Assembly (NCBI GenBank): GCA_037833965.1
Contig: AP031357.1
Span: 21,844,001 to 21,908,000 of the forward strand
Reading direction: 5' to 3'
Source: Marchantia polymorpha subsp. ruderalis
Lineage: Eukaryota; Streptophyta; Marchantiopsida; Marchantiales; Marchantiaceae
Length of the DNA stretch: 64,000 nucleotides
Both the position numbers and the translations under genes were made by a program. Shown one piece after another: positions 22,900 to 35,634 of this stretch; the first letter of the stretch is position 1; each line of letters opens with the position of its first letter. Below the pieces are notes generated by a model. It did not search any database. It saw nothing but the letters and a program-made list of their open reading frames with translations, and was not told where the DNA came from.

Positions 22900-24546
22900 A
22901 TGGCAGCACCATCGCCATCGCCTCCTCGTGGCCAAATCTCACAAGCCTCATTTGATAGACACCATGCCGATCATCCGGAGTCGCCTGCTGAGCAGTATCT
23001 GGATTCTCCAAACACGATGTGGCGAGCTATGCATGGAGACGAAGACTTCATGATGCAGGAGAGGTCGCCGGCTGCGGATTTTCCGAGTCCGACTTTTCAA
23101 CACATACCCTGGATGAACCCAGACTTATCGCAGGAGGACGACGACTTCGAGATGGAAGAGAGGCAGTATCAAGGCTTGGAGCTAGATCCGGAGCCGGATG
23201 ATTTACCCCAGGACGACGACGGCGCCATGGTAGATCTGCTGGACTATCTCGACCGGGAAGATAATCCAGGCCTCGGAGTTTACTTACAATTATCTCCTCC
23301 ACCTCCGCTACCACCGGGATCTCCACCTCGGACACCTCCTCCACCTCGGTCACCGGGATCTCCACCTCGGTCACCGGGTTGGCAACCTCCGCTACCTATC
23401 GGACCTCCGCCACCTCCACCACCTCCGCCACCTCTGTGGCCCCCTCACCCTCCTCCACCTCGGTCACCGGGATCTCCACCTCGGTCACCGGGTTGGCAAC
23501 CTCCGCTACCTATCGGACCTCCGCCAGCTCCACCACCTCCGCCACCTCTGTGGCCCCCTCACCCTCCCAGCCCGCCGGGCCCCGTTGCGTTGCTTCCAGA
23601 AGCGCCACCAGACCGCCCACCAGGGGTACACCGACACAGTCGCTTCTGCCCCTATAAATGGAAAGCGCCGACGGTCCGGCCCATATCCAGAGAACAAGGG
23701 CGACGGCAACGTCTCATAAACGCCGGCGTCTGGCAGTTCGTTTCCTACGAGTTCCCCAAAGTGAGAAGGAGTTTCATACTGGACCAGTTCCCGGACATCT
23801 ACTGGTCGATGGACCTGAACGCGATAGTCGTAGAGCCGTCGGAGCCGTATATGGGCCGACGCATTCCCCGCAGGACAATCACCATAGACTTCATCCTGGA
23901 AATCTGGCCCGATTTGCCGTGCGGTAGAACTTATGAACATGCTGAGGGAGACCAAAGGCTTTGCTACCCCACGGATTACCGGAACTACGAGTTCTGGAGA
24001 AATACCCTCCGCTACTTCGCCCTTTGGCCGTGCGGGGACAACGATATGCTCGGCGACGTGGCAGTCCTCGACTCGTGCTTTCACAAGCCGCTCTACACGT
24101 TTCTCTTACGGATAGCGTACATCTTTGGCTGGCTGGGCTTTCCCGCCCTGTTCCCGGCCACCTACTTTCCCATGACCATGGTGACCTTCTTGACCGGTCG
24201 CCCCTTACCCTGGGGCGACCTGCTGATGCGGGAGTTGGAACTAGATGTTAGGTACCGCCGGGACTGTCCGCAGGCGGTTAGAGTATGGAAGGTGATCTGG
24301 GATCGTGTGCTGGCCGAAGACGGGCCGGTTGAGGCACCGGTGCAGGAAAGACGATACAACTACGAGAACTATCTGTTCCTGTGCCGAGCCGCAAATGTGC
24401 CTTACAATACGCTTGTAGATGAGCGTGACAGGCCCCACTTCTATGTCTGGAATATATCTCCTTATAGCCCCGCGAGCTTTGACGCCACCCTGCTCGAAGG
24501 TGCTTGTCGAGAAAACCATAATCATCCTCCCGATTATACTTTTTAG
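22900..24546 (+). CDS. Unrecognised 548-aa protein: acidic N-terminus, proline-rich hinge, globular C-terminal half
   Basis: One uninterrupted frame of 549 codons, by far the longest in this part of the window. Residues 1-130 are acidic (QEDDDFEMEE, PQDDDGAMVDLLDYLD). Residues 132-232 are proline-rich (PPLPPGSPP, PPPPPPPPPLW) and include a 38-residue block duplicated in tandem. Residues 250-548 look folded, rich in Trp, Tyr and Phe (ILEIWPDLPCG, FWRNTLRYFALWPCG, FLTGRPLPWGDLL). The order of a strand/helix block, then W-x(2)-TL-x-Y, then a Leu-rich helix and FP-x(5)-MVTFL faintly recalls the 'putative plant transposon protein' domain found near retroelements in plants. That is inference from pattern, not a clear match. 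The start is the first ATG in frame and the stop is TAG. Lack of introns and the position at the edge of the AT-rich block fit a transposon-derived or young lineage-specific gene. Function unknown. Confidence 0.7.
   Translation: MAAPSPSPPRGQISQASFDRHHADHPESPAEQYLDSPNTMWRAMHGDEDFMMQERSPAADFPSPTFQHIPWMNPDLSQEDDDFEMEERQYQGLELDPEPDDLPQDDDGAMVDLLDYLDREDNPGLGVYLQLSPPPPLPPGSPPRTPPPPRSPGSPPRSPGWQPPLPIGPPPPPPPPPPLWPPHPPPPRSPGSPPRSPGWQPPLPIGPPPAPPPPPPLWPPHPPSPPGPVALLPEAPPDRPPGVHRHSRFCPYKWKAPTVRPISREQGRRQRLINAGVWQFVSYEFPKVRRSFILDQFPDIYWSMDLNAIVVEPSEPYMGRRIPRRTITIDFILEIWPDLPCGRTYEHAEGDQRLCYPTDYRNYEFWRNTLRYFALWPCGDNDMLGDVAVLDSCFHKPLYTFLLRIAYIFGWLGFPALFPATYFPMTMVTFLTGRPLPWGDLLMRELELDVRYRRDCPQAVRVWKVIWDRVLAEDGPVEAPVQERRYNYENYLFLCRAANVPYNTLVDERDRPHFYVWNISPYSPASFDATLLEGACRENHNHPPDYTF
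23338..23565 (+). repeat. 114-bp tandem duplication coding a 38-residue proline-rich block
   Basis: Unit 1 is 23338-23451 and unit 2 is 23452-23565. By eye they differ at a single base (CCACCT versus CCAGCT, giving Pro versus Ala). Length is a multiple of three, so the reading frame is kept. Each unit itself contains the smaller repeat CCACCTCGGTCACCGGG twice. The near identity suggests a recent duplication. Confidence 0.95.
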
Positions 24547-25553
24547 AGACTACCACCTCACTGACCGAGATGTTCATCCATTCTGTCACACTGCGGTCGT
24601 TCGGCCCAAGATTCTAATTTCGATCCGCTCGATTGCTCGATGTTACTTCCGAGGTCCCCGCCAGTACAATCCTCGATCAAAAGGTAAGGGCATGTTCTCT
24701 AATTGAAGGGTTCGTTAACCAGTAACCAGCAGTCTTGACTGACGTATACTGCAATTGACATTCATGTGCGGGACAATTGGTACATCAATCTCGTTCCGGA
24801 GCCCGATGGAGAACCAACAGCTCGAGAGGTAAAAATATAGCCACTGCGCATTTACTCGATGAGTTTAAGGTCTGAAATAGGGTGACCTTTTTTATTCTAA
24901 TTCCTAGAACTTACAACTTACTTTGTTTTAGGATCCCCAATGAATCACTGCAGAGAGAGGACTTCGGAACAGATAATACAACTTCAATATTCTAATTCTG
25001 ATTTTGATAACTAGTGACCTAAAAAACTACTTTTCATGTCATGTAAATTCAATGCTTGATCTTTGGATTAATCTAAATTACGAAGCCAATTTAATTGAAA
25101 AAAATTTGTAACATAACTCCTTTTCAATTTATCGTAGATTTGACTTTATCTTGAAAATGATCATTTGTGATTTAAAAGTATGATTTCAAAGAAAAGTTCA
25201 TATCATGATAACATGAGTTCATCAATTTCATTCATTTATCTGTTTTTAAGTTTTAAGTTTAAAACCAATTGTATATAAAATGAGATTGTAGATTATCAAC
25301 AATGAATCAATATAATCTGTATAATTTTTCTTTGAAGAAAAAATAATATTTACATAATTTTTATAAATCTAAAACGTCAAGCACTATTACTTCGTCAAGA
25401 TCCATGTCAATTTAATCAGGATGGTGAAGAATTTAATATTAAATGAATAAATGATCTCATCAAAAAATCACTTTTCACATTTGAAAGTTATGAAACTACT
25501 TTTTTAATATATGAATTGGAGAATATAATGTGTAAAAACATGCATACAAGTGG

Positions 25554-25588
25554 TTGATAAACAACACATGAAATGTGTTGTTTATCAA
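25554..25588. repeat. Perfect hairpin, 16-bp arms and 3-base loop
   Basis: The left arm is TTGATAAACAACACAT (25554-25569), the loop GAA, and the right arm ATGTGTTGTTTATCAA (25573-25588). The arms are exactly complementary and pairing stops at the next base on each side. No gene is near. Confidence 0.95.
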
Positions 25589-26150
25589 TTTAAGCATGTT
25601 TCCAAGAAGAAAAGTTGCTTTAGTTTTCTTTAGTGTACTTGAATCTATCAAGATTTTTTACTTTATCTCTCAAATTACTATGCAAGAATGAGAATAAATG
25701 TCATCAAGAGCTTTTGCAAACACTTGCTTATATTAGTGTCAACTAATGTAAGTCAATATCTAACTAATGTAGCAGCCTAACTCAATTTCATCAAGATGCA
25801 AAGTAAACATAATCATCTACCTCGTAATTTTGATCTTGAAATTCTTCAATGTCTATTGGTTTCATAACTAAAAATTTGAAAATATAATATAATATAAAAA
25901 CCTTCGTATTAACCTAAACATAATAGATAAAAATAATATAGAATTATGGTGTTACTGTTGTTCTTGTAAGGTTTGCTTATATATAACATTTCACTTAGAT
26001 TCAATGTCTAGATAAACTTACAAAGGAAAATTTTTGTTGATTTCATCATGACATAAAAAAATAAACTGCATAATGTGTTCTCAACTAACTAATTTAAACA
26101 CTCATCATCTGTAAATTAGACACAAATCCTTAATGAATTAAGCACGATTA

Positions 26151-26330
26151 GAATGATTCAATTTCAGAAAATTCAAGACAAACATTCAATCGATTTCAAT
26201 TCAATTTTACAGAAGAATGATTCAATTTCAAAAAATTCAAGACAAACATTCAATCGATTTCAATTCAATTTTATAGAAAAATGATTCAATTTCAAAAAGT
26301 TCAAGACAAATATTCAATCAAATTCTACAA
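26151..26330. repeat. 64-bp tandem repeat, about 2.7 copies
   Basis: The copies begin with GATTCAATTTCA at 26155, 26219 and 26283, exactly 64 bases apart. The first two are nearly identical; the third diverges after about 40 bases. All lie inside the AT-rich block. Confidence 0.92.
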
Positions 26331-29300
26331 AAAAAGAATTCTATGCAAAGTTCATTGTATCAATTTCAACCATAACTTCTCACAAAAAAAAACTCGACAT
26401 AAAAAATTTCAGATCTAAGTAAATTCCTCTCAAACCATATTACTAATAATATCATACGCGAGTGGATCTATTTCCAAATTGTCTGGATCCAAATCCCATC
26501 TCGATCCACTCCGGTAAATCTTCTAATATGTATCTTGCCCGTGTACAGTTCCCACTATCTGAATAACTCTCTCTTTCTCGATCTCTATGAACCAACGTAA
26601 GGACAGCATATCTGCTTTCGTGTCTTCTACGTATGGATACAGATATCCACGAAGTTACTAACAACCATGCGAATAATTTTTACATGTATGAGAAGCAAAA
26701 ATTCTCTCAGAAAACATACTCTTACTATTTTATTGCTTCAAGGTGTGCAACAAGCTCCGTCTCACGATGCATCAATTAATTGATTTCTTGAGCTAGAAAA
26801 GAGTATATCAAATAATTTGCACAAAATTTAGAACTATAACAACGATATGAGATCCGAAAAAGTAAATTGTTATAACATGCAAATCATAAAGCTAGCGTTT
26901 CCAAACAAAACGAACACGAAAATCTATGTATGAAGTACCTATGCAAGTTGAGGCATACAGCGCAATTGAGAACGTCCACACCATGAAGTGATCAAATTTA
27001 CCAATTTGAAATTTTTTTGTTCTGAAACTACTCGAGAAATAATTTGGAGATTAGTGATGCACAAGGTTTGAAATGAGTGAAATTGGACATATTTTTATAA
27101 TGCTTAATGTAAAGAGCCATGATCATCATTATAATCATGTCCAAAAAAACTATATCATATGTTATATTTCATGAATTTCACAACTAGCTCCAAATTATTT
27201 TCATTATCATAATGAAAATTCACAATATCATATGTCAATTTTATGTTGATACTAATCAGTTTAAACAATAATTAAATTCTTTGATATTCAAAATTGTAAA
27301 TTTATCAATTCAATTGCAATACCAAATGAAACTATGCAATTTTACAATAAGTATTTTATGCATCAACACATTTAACTTTAAGTGAAATAGCTACTCAATG
27401 ATTAACCTTAAAATAATTGTAAAATATAATAACTTATTATTAATCTATGTGAATTTTAATAATAAATTTATTAAATAAATAAATAAATTTATATTAGTAT
27501 CTAAGCATAAAAACATAAATAAATTTAAATGTATATTTTTTACATATAAAAAAATTATTTTTTAACATATAAAAATATTTATTTAAAGTTTACGTTTTAA
27601 ATCATGATCATAACTACAACATTGTCAACTTGAATATAATTGATCAAAATTATTAAACATCTTTACATCTTGTTGTGATATATATTTTTACTCACATCAT
27701 TTTATTTGACAAAAAATCTATTAAAATTTCAAAACAAGATAAGAAAAATATGAACTTACTGACAATTTTTCATGTTAAATTTTGTAAATGCGTCACAAGC
27801 ATACAATTAAGCTTAAATCATAATATCTCTTCTTCTAAGTAAGGTTTGATCTTCATTCTAAAATTTAACTTGTTGTATCAAGAGTTTTCAAATGAAAACT
27901 CAAGAGAGATTCTAGTTTAGCTTAAATATTTGATTTAAAATCAATTTTATAAACCTTTTATGTTAATAATACTTTCGAATAATAAAATTTAAAAATATAT
28001 ATAATTTTCATCAAAAATACTGAATTTGAATATTTTGTGCCATGTAAATCTACAAAATAATTTTGTTCAATTTTTTTTAATAATACATAATAATTTTAAA
28101 CACCTAACAATTATGACTACGTTTTTTAAAAATAAAATAATATACAATTTTTTAAATCATATTATTTGAGATAATTTATAACAAAGTTGTGTTTTATTAA
28201 TTTAAACCTAAAATAGAATTACATGGTAAAATATTGTAAAAATTTCATGCATAAATTTCTCCTACAAAAAAATATGTAGTTCATAATGGTTGAAAGCATC
28301 CACGTAAACAACAAGATTAATTCAAAAAAAACTCATATGGTGTTGAATGCGAGATAATGCTTGTACTTTTATATATACTAGGTAGCATAGATACTTATTT
28401 TAACCTTAATCAAGATTAGGTATAAAGTTACATCTAAGTAAAGTTACGTTAATCAAAATTTAATCCAAGATTTGATTTAAGCACTATTATTTCTTAACTT
28501 AATTCATGTTGTGGAAATAACAAGCTCAATAACCTATATATTGCTTCACTTAAAATTATAAAACAAAACCTAACATATGTCATTTGTTTTAAAAATAACT
28601 AACTGAAATTAAACTGCAATCAAAACATAATAGATCGAATACTAATAATAAAAGTAACTAATCAATTTTGCTTGTGTTCATCATGCAAAATTTGCATGAT
28701 AGCACAATGTTTTCTAAACTTTTTCAAATTATTAATTTTGATGAGCGTTTCAATTCGATTGAGTTTATTGCCAATCTTGATTAGCTCAATATTTTTATTA
28801 CACATTACAATTTTCATAGATTAAAATTATCATTAAAATTGAAGCAAGATGTAATTCTCTTTGATTATTACAATGAACTTGAATACTTGTATGAACTCAA
28901 TCATATACAATTTTATTCTTCAATTGTTTATGAATATTCATCTCTAATTTACTCTTAGACTTATTCACATCCTTAATACATGCATATTTAAACTAATTTT
29001 TGCATCTGTAAACTTAGATTTGATATCTTTGTCAAATCAAGTATGTGATTTACGTATAATATTAGAATGATAAAATCAAAATCTCATTATTCACATTATT
29101 CATGTATATACGTATATTATACACATTTTGTGAAATTTTTTATTTTTAAAAACTTGTCAAATCTTGCAATTAATTGCATATAAACTTGATTCAATCTATA
29201 TAATGTTTTCAAAAATTTTGGAATGATTTTTTTGTTTCATTTTTTCTTAAATACACTATTTCTTTTACTTAGAATTCTTATTTTGGTAGGAATTCTAACT

Positions 29301-30543
29301 ACATTCATCTCATTTATTATCAAAACAAATATTGTTACAAATGAAAAAACTTTTTTGTATACCACAACTTTTTGTTGTGTGAAATCTGCAATCATCAACT
29401 TGTATTTGAAAAATCTCATCATTCATTGAATTTTTCTTTAGTTTGTACACCCATTTGCAATCAATCAAAATTTTTTTACTTAGAAGTTTTGCTAGCTTCT
29501 AGATTTTATTATTCTATCTGCAATTGCATGTAAAACCTCATAGCAACATTTCATGCAAAATTATTGATAAATGTTTGAATTTCTTCAAAAAAAAATATTT
29601 TATTTTGTTATACGATCAACACAATACTATCACCATTTTCAATTTCAGTATCACAATCCCCAAGAATAGAATAATCAATTCATAATTCATAGCTCACAGA
29701 TACCTTGCTAATTTGATTTAATGACCTTTTAATAGATTATTTTGTTATAAATTATCTTTAATTGTAGATATTTGAATCTCATCAATGACAATTTGATACT
29801 TCAATTCATGATTTTCAGGTATTTGTTTCATATATAATAAAACTCCTCATTGTGTCACAATATTCATAAAATAATGAAAATTGATGTGAGAGTGAAGTAA
29901 AGCCGAATCATTCAAAAATGCAATATATGACAAGACAAAATGATATCAATCTCAGCTATGGACACACAAGAACTTATTTTATCTTTCATAATTCATGAAT
30001 TAATAATCATCTATTATGAAAATTGAAAGCCGCACGTTCCAATTGTTTGTCATCGTTAGAATTACAACTACTAGTCATCATACAATGAACATAAAATTGT
30101 TTAATTAATTTTTCTATCAAGCAACAAACATTCATTCAAAGTATATAGTTTGTTTAGCAAATTTTGAACATTTGTCAAATAAATCCAAAATAATACATTT
30201 CATATAAATAATACAATATATAAATTCAAGCGTTTGGCCGAAAAACATGATGACTATGCAGTCCAAAATAATAGCAAATAATAATATGACAAAATAAATA
30301 TAATGAACGTTGTGAATATTTGTTTAGATTAAATGATTATAACACTAGGTTTGGAGATAAACTCACTCGAAGATGAAAACATGAATTTTAAAAATGAGAG
30401 ATACCAAGAATGATTTTTCTCTCCCTTATATAGCTCTTATCAACAAGTAAGAGAACATAAGATCTCATACCCAAAACATCCATTTCACTTCTAGTGGATG
30501 GATGATGTGGAGTATAATCCTAACAAACACATTGATTGTTAAC

Positions 30544-30613
30544 TTGACGTTTTCAACTAAAAATATCACGGATAAAAATTTGACGTTTTCAACTAATTTG
30601 ACGTTTTCAGTTA
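30544..30613. repeat. Short dispersed triple repeat TTGACGTTTTCA
   Basis: TTGACGTTTTCAACTA occurs at 30544-30559 and 30580-30595, and the variant TTGACGTTTTCAGTTA at 30598-30613. Each copy holds a TGACGT core, the type of motif bound by bZIP (TGA/CREB-like) factors. No adjacent gene gives this regulatory meaning. Confidence 0.75.
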
Positions 30614-31953
30614 ACAAGCAAACGGATCGCTGACCTGACATCTATAACTAATGCACGTTAAATTAACTATAATTTCATCTTGAGTTATCTTTATTTTAGT
30701 TCTAACTAACTAAAGTTGGTTACAACAAGTCAAAAGTTAAAAATCTATATAAAATGTTGAGGTCTAAATTATCCATTTACAACCACAACAATTTGTATAA
30801 TATACAAGAACAAACTATAGATATTGTTTGATGAAATTTGATAGTTATATTCTACTATTTGAAATACTTCAGCAATAATTTTTGAATATGCTTGTGAAAT
30901 ATTCATACATCATTTTTATTATGATGAAAATTTCTTAATATATGCAGTTATGCAATAAAAGAGTATGATGAAAGTAAAAACATACAAGCTTTTGCAATTG
31001 CAAGCTCTTTGTTGAAGTTTGAAGCAAAGTAAAGATGTCAAAATAAAATATTTGAAGAGAGTAGATTTTGATATTCATTAGTTTTTTTTTCTTTTGTTAA
31101 CTATGGATTTTGAATTTATTTAGATTTTTAGATCTTAAAAATTGAAAGTAGAAAAAGTTCAAATTTGAAAGAATGTTAAAACAGCAAATGCAACACACAA
31201 GTACAATAACATATAAGTAATTCATATTTCAACATGATTCAAATTTTGATGACGATGTATCAAAATCAAAAATGTTTCAATTTTATTTGCCAAAAAAATT
31301 CAAATTTTGATAATAATTAATTTTAACAAATAATACTTTAATTTTAATTGCATAAAAGATTTAAATTTGAACACAAATAGATCAAAAATCTAAAACTTTT
31401 GAATGCAATAGATTAAAACAGTCAAAAAAAATTTGAATCACAATATATAATAAATATATGTTGAAAATTGTGATACACATAAATAATTCCAATTAGAAAA
31501 CAACATTGATAAAATATTGTGTACAAAAGATTCTATTATAATTGGAAGCATAATGAATTCGAGTACATGAGATTTTGGAAAAAAATTAATTTTAATCTGT
31601 GAACTTTGTAACTTGGCGAGATTTAGATTGACATGCTTGTGTTTTTACTTGATTCAAAATTACATGCTTATAACTTGAAAAAAAGTAGTAAAAAATTTTT
31701 TTAATTAGTTTTTAAATCCGAAATAAAAATAAATTTTTTTCTTGATCTTATATCTTTTAGTTTTAATTATAAGATATAAAGTTAGAAAAAATTGACTATA
31801 CTTGAATCTGATTTTTTGAACATTAATAGATAGAAATAATCATTTATACATACAATATGAACTACAACTTCAAGTTGCAACAAGAAAATAATGACGACCA
31901 GAAAGTAAAAGGAAGTTTGACATAATATTATTAATTACAATGGTTATAAATTT

Positions 31954-32157
31954 AGAGAGCGGCTAGTTATCACTCACTTAGGGCCAATTAGCCATCACTC
32001 TACTATATGCAGTTTTCTTATTGGTCAATGCAAGGTAGTAGTAGATGCATGATAGTAGGGATGCACTAGCAACTATAGGATGTTTGACAAATCAGATAAT
32101 AACGTATAGTAGGATGAGGGCTAATTAGTCCTGAATGAGGCATAACTAGTCTCTCCC
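31954..32157. mobile_element. MITE-like terminal-inverted-repeat element, copy A (~204 bp)
   Basis: The left end reads GAGAGCGGCTAGTTATCACT and the right end, reverse complemented, reads GGGAGAGACTAGTTATGCCT. The arms stay complementary for about 50 bases, through the GG-x-CTAATTAGCC-like core to CTACTATA. The interior is partly palindromic too (ATTGGTCAATG against the TTTGACAAAT region). It is too short to code for anything. Copy B has a similar interior. No target-site duplication is evident, so the ends are accurate only to a few bases. Confidence 0.82.
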
Positions 32158-34052
32158 AAAATCAATTGTTTTTTGAAAAAATAAGTTAAAAATATAAAAA
32201 TATAAACAAGATTGTGAAACATAACCTTTCATCTTCAACAACAATGATTGAAATAAAATTTAAAAGCAAGTTGTGATTATATTTAAACTACATCCGCAAG
32301 ATTTAATATTCATACAAGAAGATGACTATTATGTTTCAAGTTTATTGCTTGAGCTTCTTAAGTAATAATTTTAACTCAAAGAATTTTAAAATATGTATTA
32401 TGTTTTTTGTAAACTAATGAAATTATTGTTTGAAAATTTTGACACAAAGATCCAAGGTAACATTGATGCTCTTTAATAATATTTTTATTGATCTTTAAAA
32501 ACTTTAAGTTCATGTAAATAATGTTAAAAACATTTTATCTTTCAAATTTTTAGCTTCATTTTCATTGATCATTGTCAAGTTTGTTGTTTCAATGTGATAG
32601 ATTTACGATCATATGCAAGATTTTTGTAAAATTTTTGTTGATTAATGTTTTAGGGCAAAAAATGATGTCTAAATCTTCATTTGTTATCTGATATGGCAAT
32701 AAACTTGACTTGAAATAAGCTATATTCGTAACATAACAAGAATGATCGATTTTATGAAAATTTATTTTATAATCTACATATAGATTCAAGTCTAGGGATA
32801 AGTTTTTGAAAAGAAATATAGTTTTTGTTGAAGATGTGTCAAAAGTGATGACATTAAAAAATGTTTGATGAAGATCAAATTTGATGATTATATTTCAACC
32901 ATTGTTGGTAAAAATTTTGATACTTAAAAATATAACTTGTTTAACAATAGATAAGAATAACAAATGTATGATTACCCTTGCAACTCATCAAAGAATGTTT
33001 TACCTTAAGATGATTCTCATATATTATGGATTTACATCAAAGATCAACGGTAGACAACTACAGATGTATAGGCTAATATTTTATGAAGATAATTCATCAT
33101 GTGTTATAATAAATGTTTGAAGAATTGCAAAAAACAAAAGTGCATATCAATTCACTATAAAAACAAAATTGACATTGATTGATGTTGTCAAAATCAATTT
33201 ATATATAATTACAATACATTTATAATAATATGTAATAAAAATAAGAATAATCATAAAAATAATAATTTTGATTTGCAAATAATCAATGATTAAATTACAT
33301 TTGTATATAAGATAAAACAAGAATTGTAAAATATGTTCGAGAAAATTGCCTTAACTTTAACCAAAATCAATAAAAATGAAGATGTCAGTTGTTTATGCAA
33401 GAGTTCAATGACAATTTGTGTTTTTCTACCAACTTTTTAATTTTTCAATTGTTTAAACTTTTTAACTGTCCATAACTTTGGATTTTATTGTACAAGTATT
33501 TAACATGATTTTAAGATCTTTTGTACTATCACTTTGTAATCATTTTGAGATTTCTCTGTAGAAGCACTTTTCATCAAGTTAAGTTTTTTTGTATTATCAT
33601 GTTATCATAGTTTTGGATTTTTTTTGTATTTGCAAATTATTATTATTTAATTTTTTATGAATATTTATTATCATTTTGATCATCTTTTCAACATTAATTT
33701 ATCAGCATTAACTATAGATAGTTTGTAGTCATTTTTTAAAAGTCATGTTATCCATTAAAATACTAATTTTTATAAATAAAAATATAATTGCTGATTGTGA
33801 TTAAAGTATATTTAAAACTAGGTTTGTGTTTATAAATGAATATAATCTTGGATTTCTATACACCATAAATGCATAATTTATTGCAAAAACTGCAGAAGTT
33901 AAATCTTTATTTGAAAAAAATCATAGATTTTTTTTCAACAAATTTTAAAATAATTCAAATTCAATTGAAAAATTATGTTTTCAACTTTTATTGGGATAAT
34001 AAAATGTTTTATATCTTGCAAAAAAGTATGATAATTAATGTTAGTTTTATGA

Positions 34053-34082
34053 AGTATATATATAAGTATATATATAAGTAAG

Positions 34083-34112
<30 letters not shown>
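34053..34112. repeat. AT microsatellite
   Basis: Alternating TA, interrupted by two or three AAG triplets at its start, inside the AT-rich block. Confidence 0.9.
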
Positions 34113-34113
<1 letters not shown>

Positions 34114-34829
34114 AATATCACTTTATTACAAATCAGATTTTTGATAAAGATATTAGAATTAATTAAATTAATCTACCTGGTGCATTTATCAAAAAAATTT
34201 TGATTTTTCCTCAAAAAGCTACGTTTCCAAACTAAATTAATTCTGCACTACATCCATAAGTAGATCAAAATCTCAATTAGAATACTCAGTTTATATGATC
34301 AAAATTTATCGTCTTTTTTTTAAAAAAATAGTCTGAATAAATCATAGTTAAAAAACATTTTTTGTAAGATTTTTTATGAATACAATTGTGCAAAAGTTGT
34401 CATATTAATGATTAATATTATATTTTCAAAACATGAGTTAAAAAATGGATTGTTAAAAGTAAAGTTATATCTTTATTAGTGTGTAAATCTATGGATAATT
34501 CATGTTATAAAATAACTATGAATCACATAGTTTTACGATTGTATCTATCATAAATTCTATCAATGAATTGACTGTATTATTTTCATCAATACTAAATCTA
34601 GATAAATATGAATAAATCTAGCTATTAAACTATAACTTACAAAATTAGAGTGTATTTTCTACGATCCATGTAATTGTATTTCTATTTTATCTATAATAAA
34701 AAATTAATCATTCTAAAGCTATTGGAGTTCTACAAGTAAAGGAGAAAGAGTTGGAGCTTTACAAGTTCAAAGATACATAATGATATTTTGCCACCTCATC
34801 AATGGAAAAAGTGATGTTTTGTAAGTTTA

Positions 34830-34955
34830 GTGCGCCTAGGAAGTCTCGTTCAAAGATGCGAAGGTTGAAAGCGATCGCCCGGATAAGACTTCTAACCTAA
34901 AGCGGGACCAGACCGCATGGAACTAAAGCATGGGGGCGTATCCGTTAGCTAGTTC
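34830..34955. other. Isolated GC-richer patch within the AT-rich block
   Basis: Bases 34861-34920 contain 32 G or C of 60, against about 15% in a nearby sample. The edges are abrupt (starts TGCGCCTAGGAAGTCTCG, ends GGGGGCGTATCCGTTAGC). There is no open frame of note. It has the look of a structured-RNA gene remnant or a SINE, but I could not assign it: similarity of CCTAGGAAGTCTCGT to a 5S rRNA 3' region is short and not continued. Confidence 0.55.
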
Positions 34956-35411
34956 AATGTACATGTTAAAATGAAAATATTATTCTCTGAAAGTGACTAA
35001 GAAAACTAACGATAATCTTAGTGAAATAAGTTCCATGATGATTATGATTGATTTTCATAATAACTTTGAAAGTGGTTTCAATATTTATGTATACTTCTTC
35101 AATATTTACAATACAAAATTCCTCGCAAGAGTGGCAATAATTTGATTGATAACTTGTGTTATCAATGAATAATGTTTTTTGCAAGGTAAATTTGAATCTT
35201 TGAATATTTTAAGAGATGAATGTAATTATTTGATGAAAGTGCGTTTGACAATAGACATCTAGAAGAAATATGACATTTCTCTATTCATGATGAATATAAA
35301 AAAGACATTGGAATGAACTGAAATAAAAATTAATTCAAAGGGCACAAAGTTGGCTGAAACTCAATTTCACATAAATTTCAGAATATTAGAAAAATAAATC
35401 ACACATTTTTT

Positions 35412-35634
35412 AGGTAGCGGCTAGTTATCACTCACTTGGGACTAATTAGCCCTCACTCTTCTATACCCTTTTTATTGATTGGTCGATGTAATTATCTGAT
35501 TGGTCAATGTAAAGTTCTAAGGTTTGTGGATGAATAGCAACTACTTCTAAAATAGAGTGTTCGACCAATCACATAATACAATACAGTAGGGTGAGGGCTA
35601 ATTAGCCATAAGTGAGATATAACTAGCCCCTCAC
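35412..35634. mobile_element. MITE-like terminal-inverted-repeat element, copy B (~220 bp)
   Basis: The left end is GGTAGCGGCTAGTTATCACT. The right end, reverse complemented, is GTGAGGGGCTAGTTATATCT, and the arms share the CTAATTAGCCCTCAC core and run to CTATA/CTGTA. The interior carries TGATTGGTCGATG and its inverse, as in copy A, so A and B are one subfamily. Ends are uncertain by a few bases because no target duplication is clear. Confidence 0.82.

Noticed and set aside
34830-34955. 5S rRNA gene
   Set aside because: Only about 15 bases resemble the 5S 3' region and the internal promoter boxes are not recognisable.
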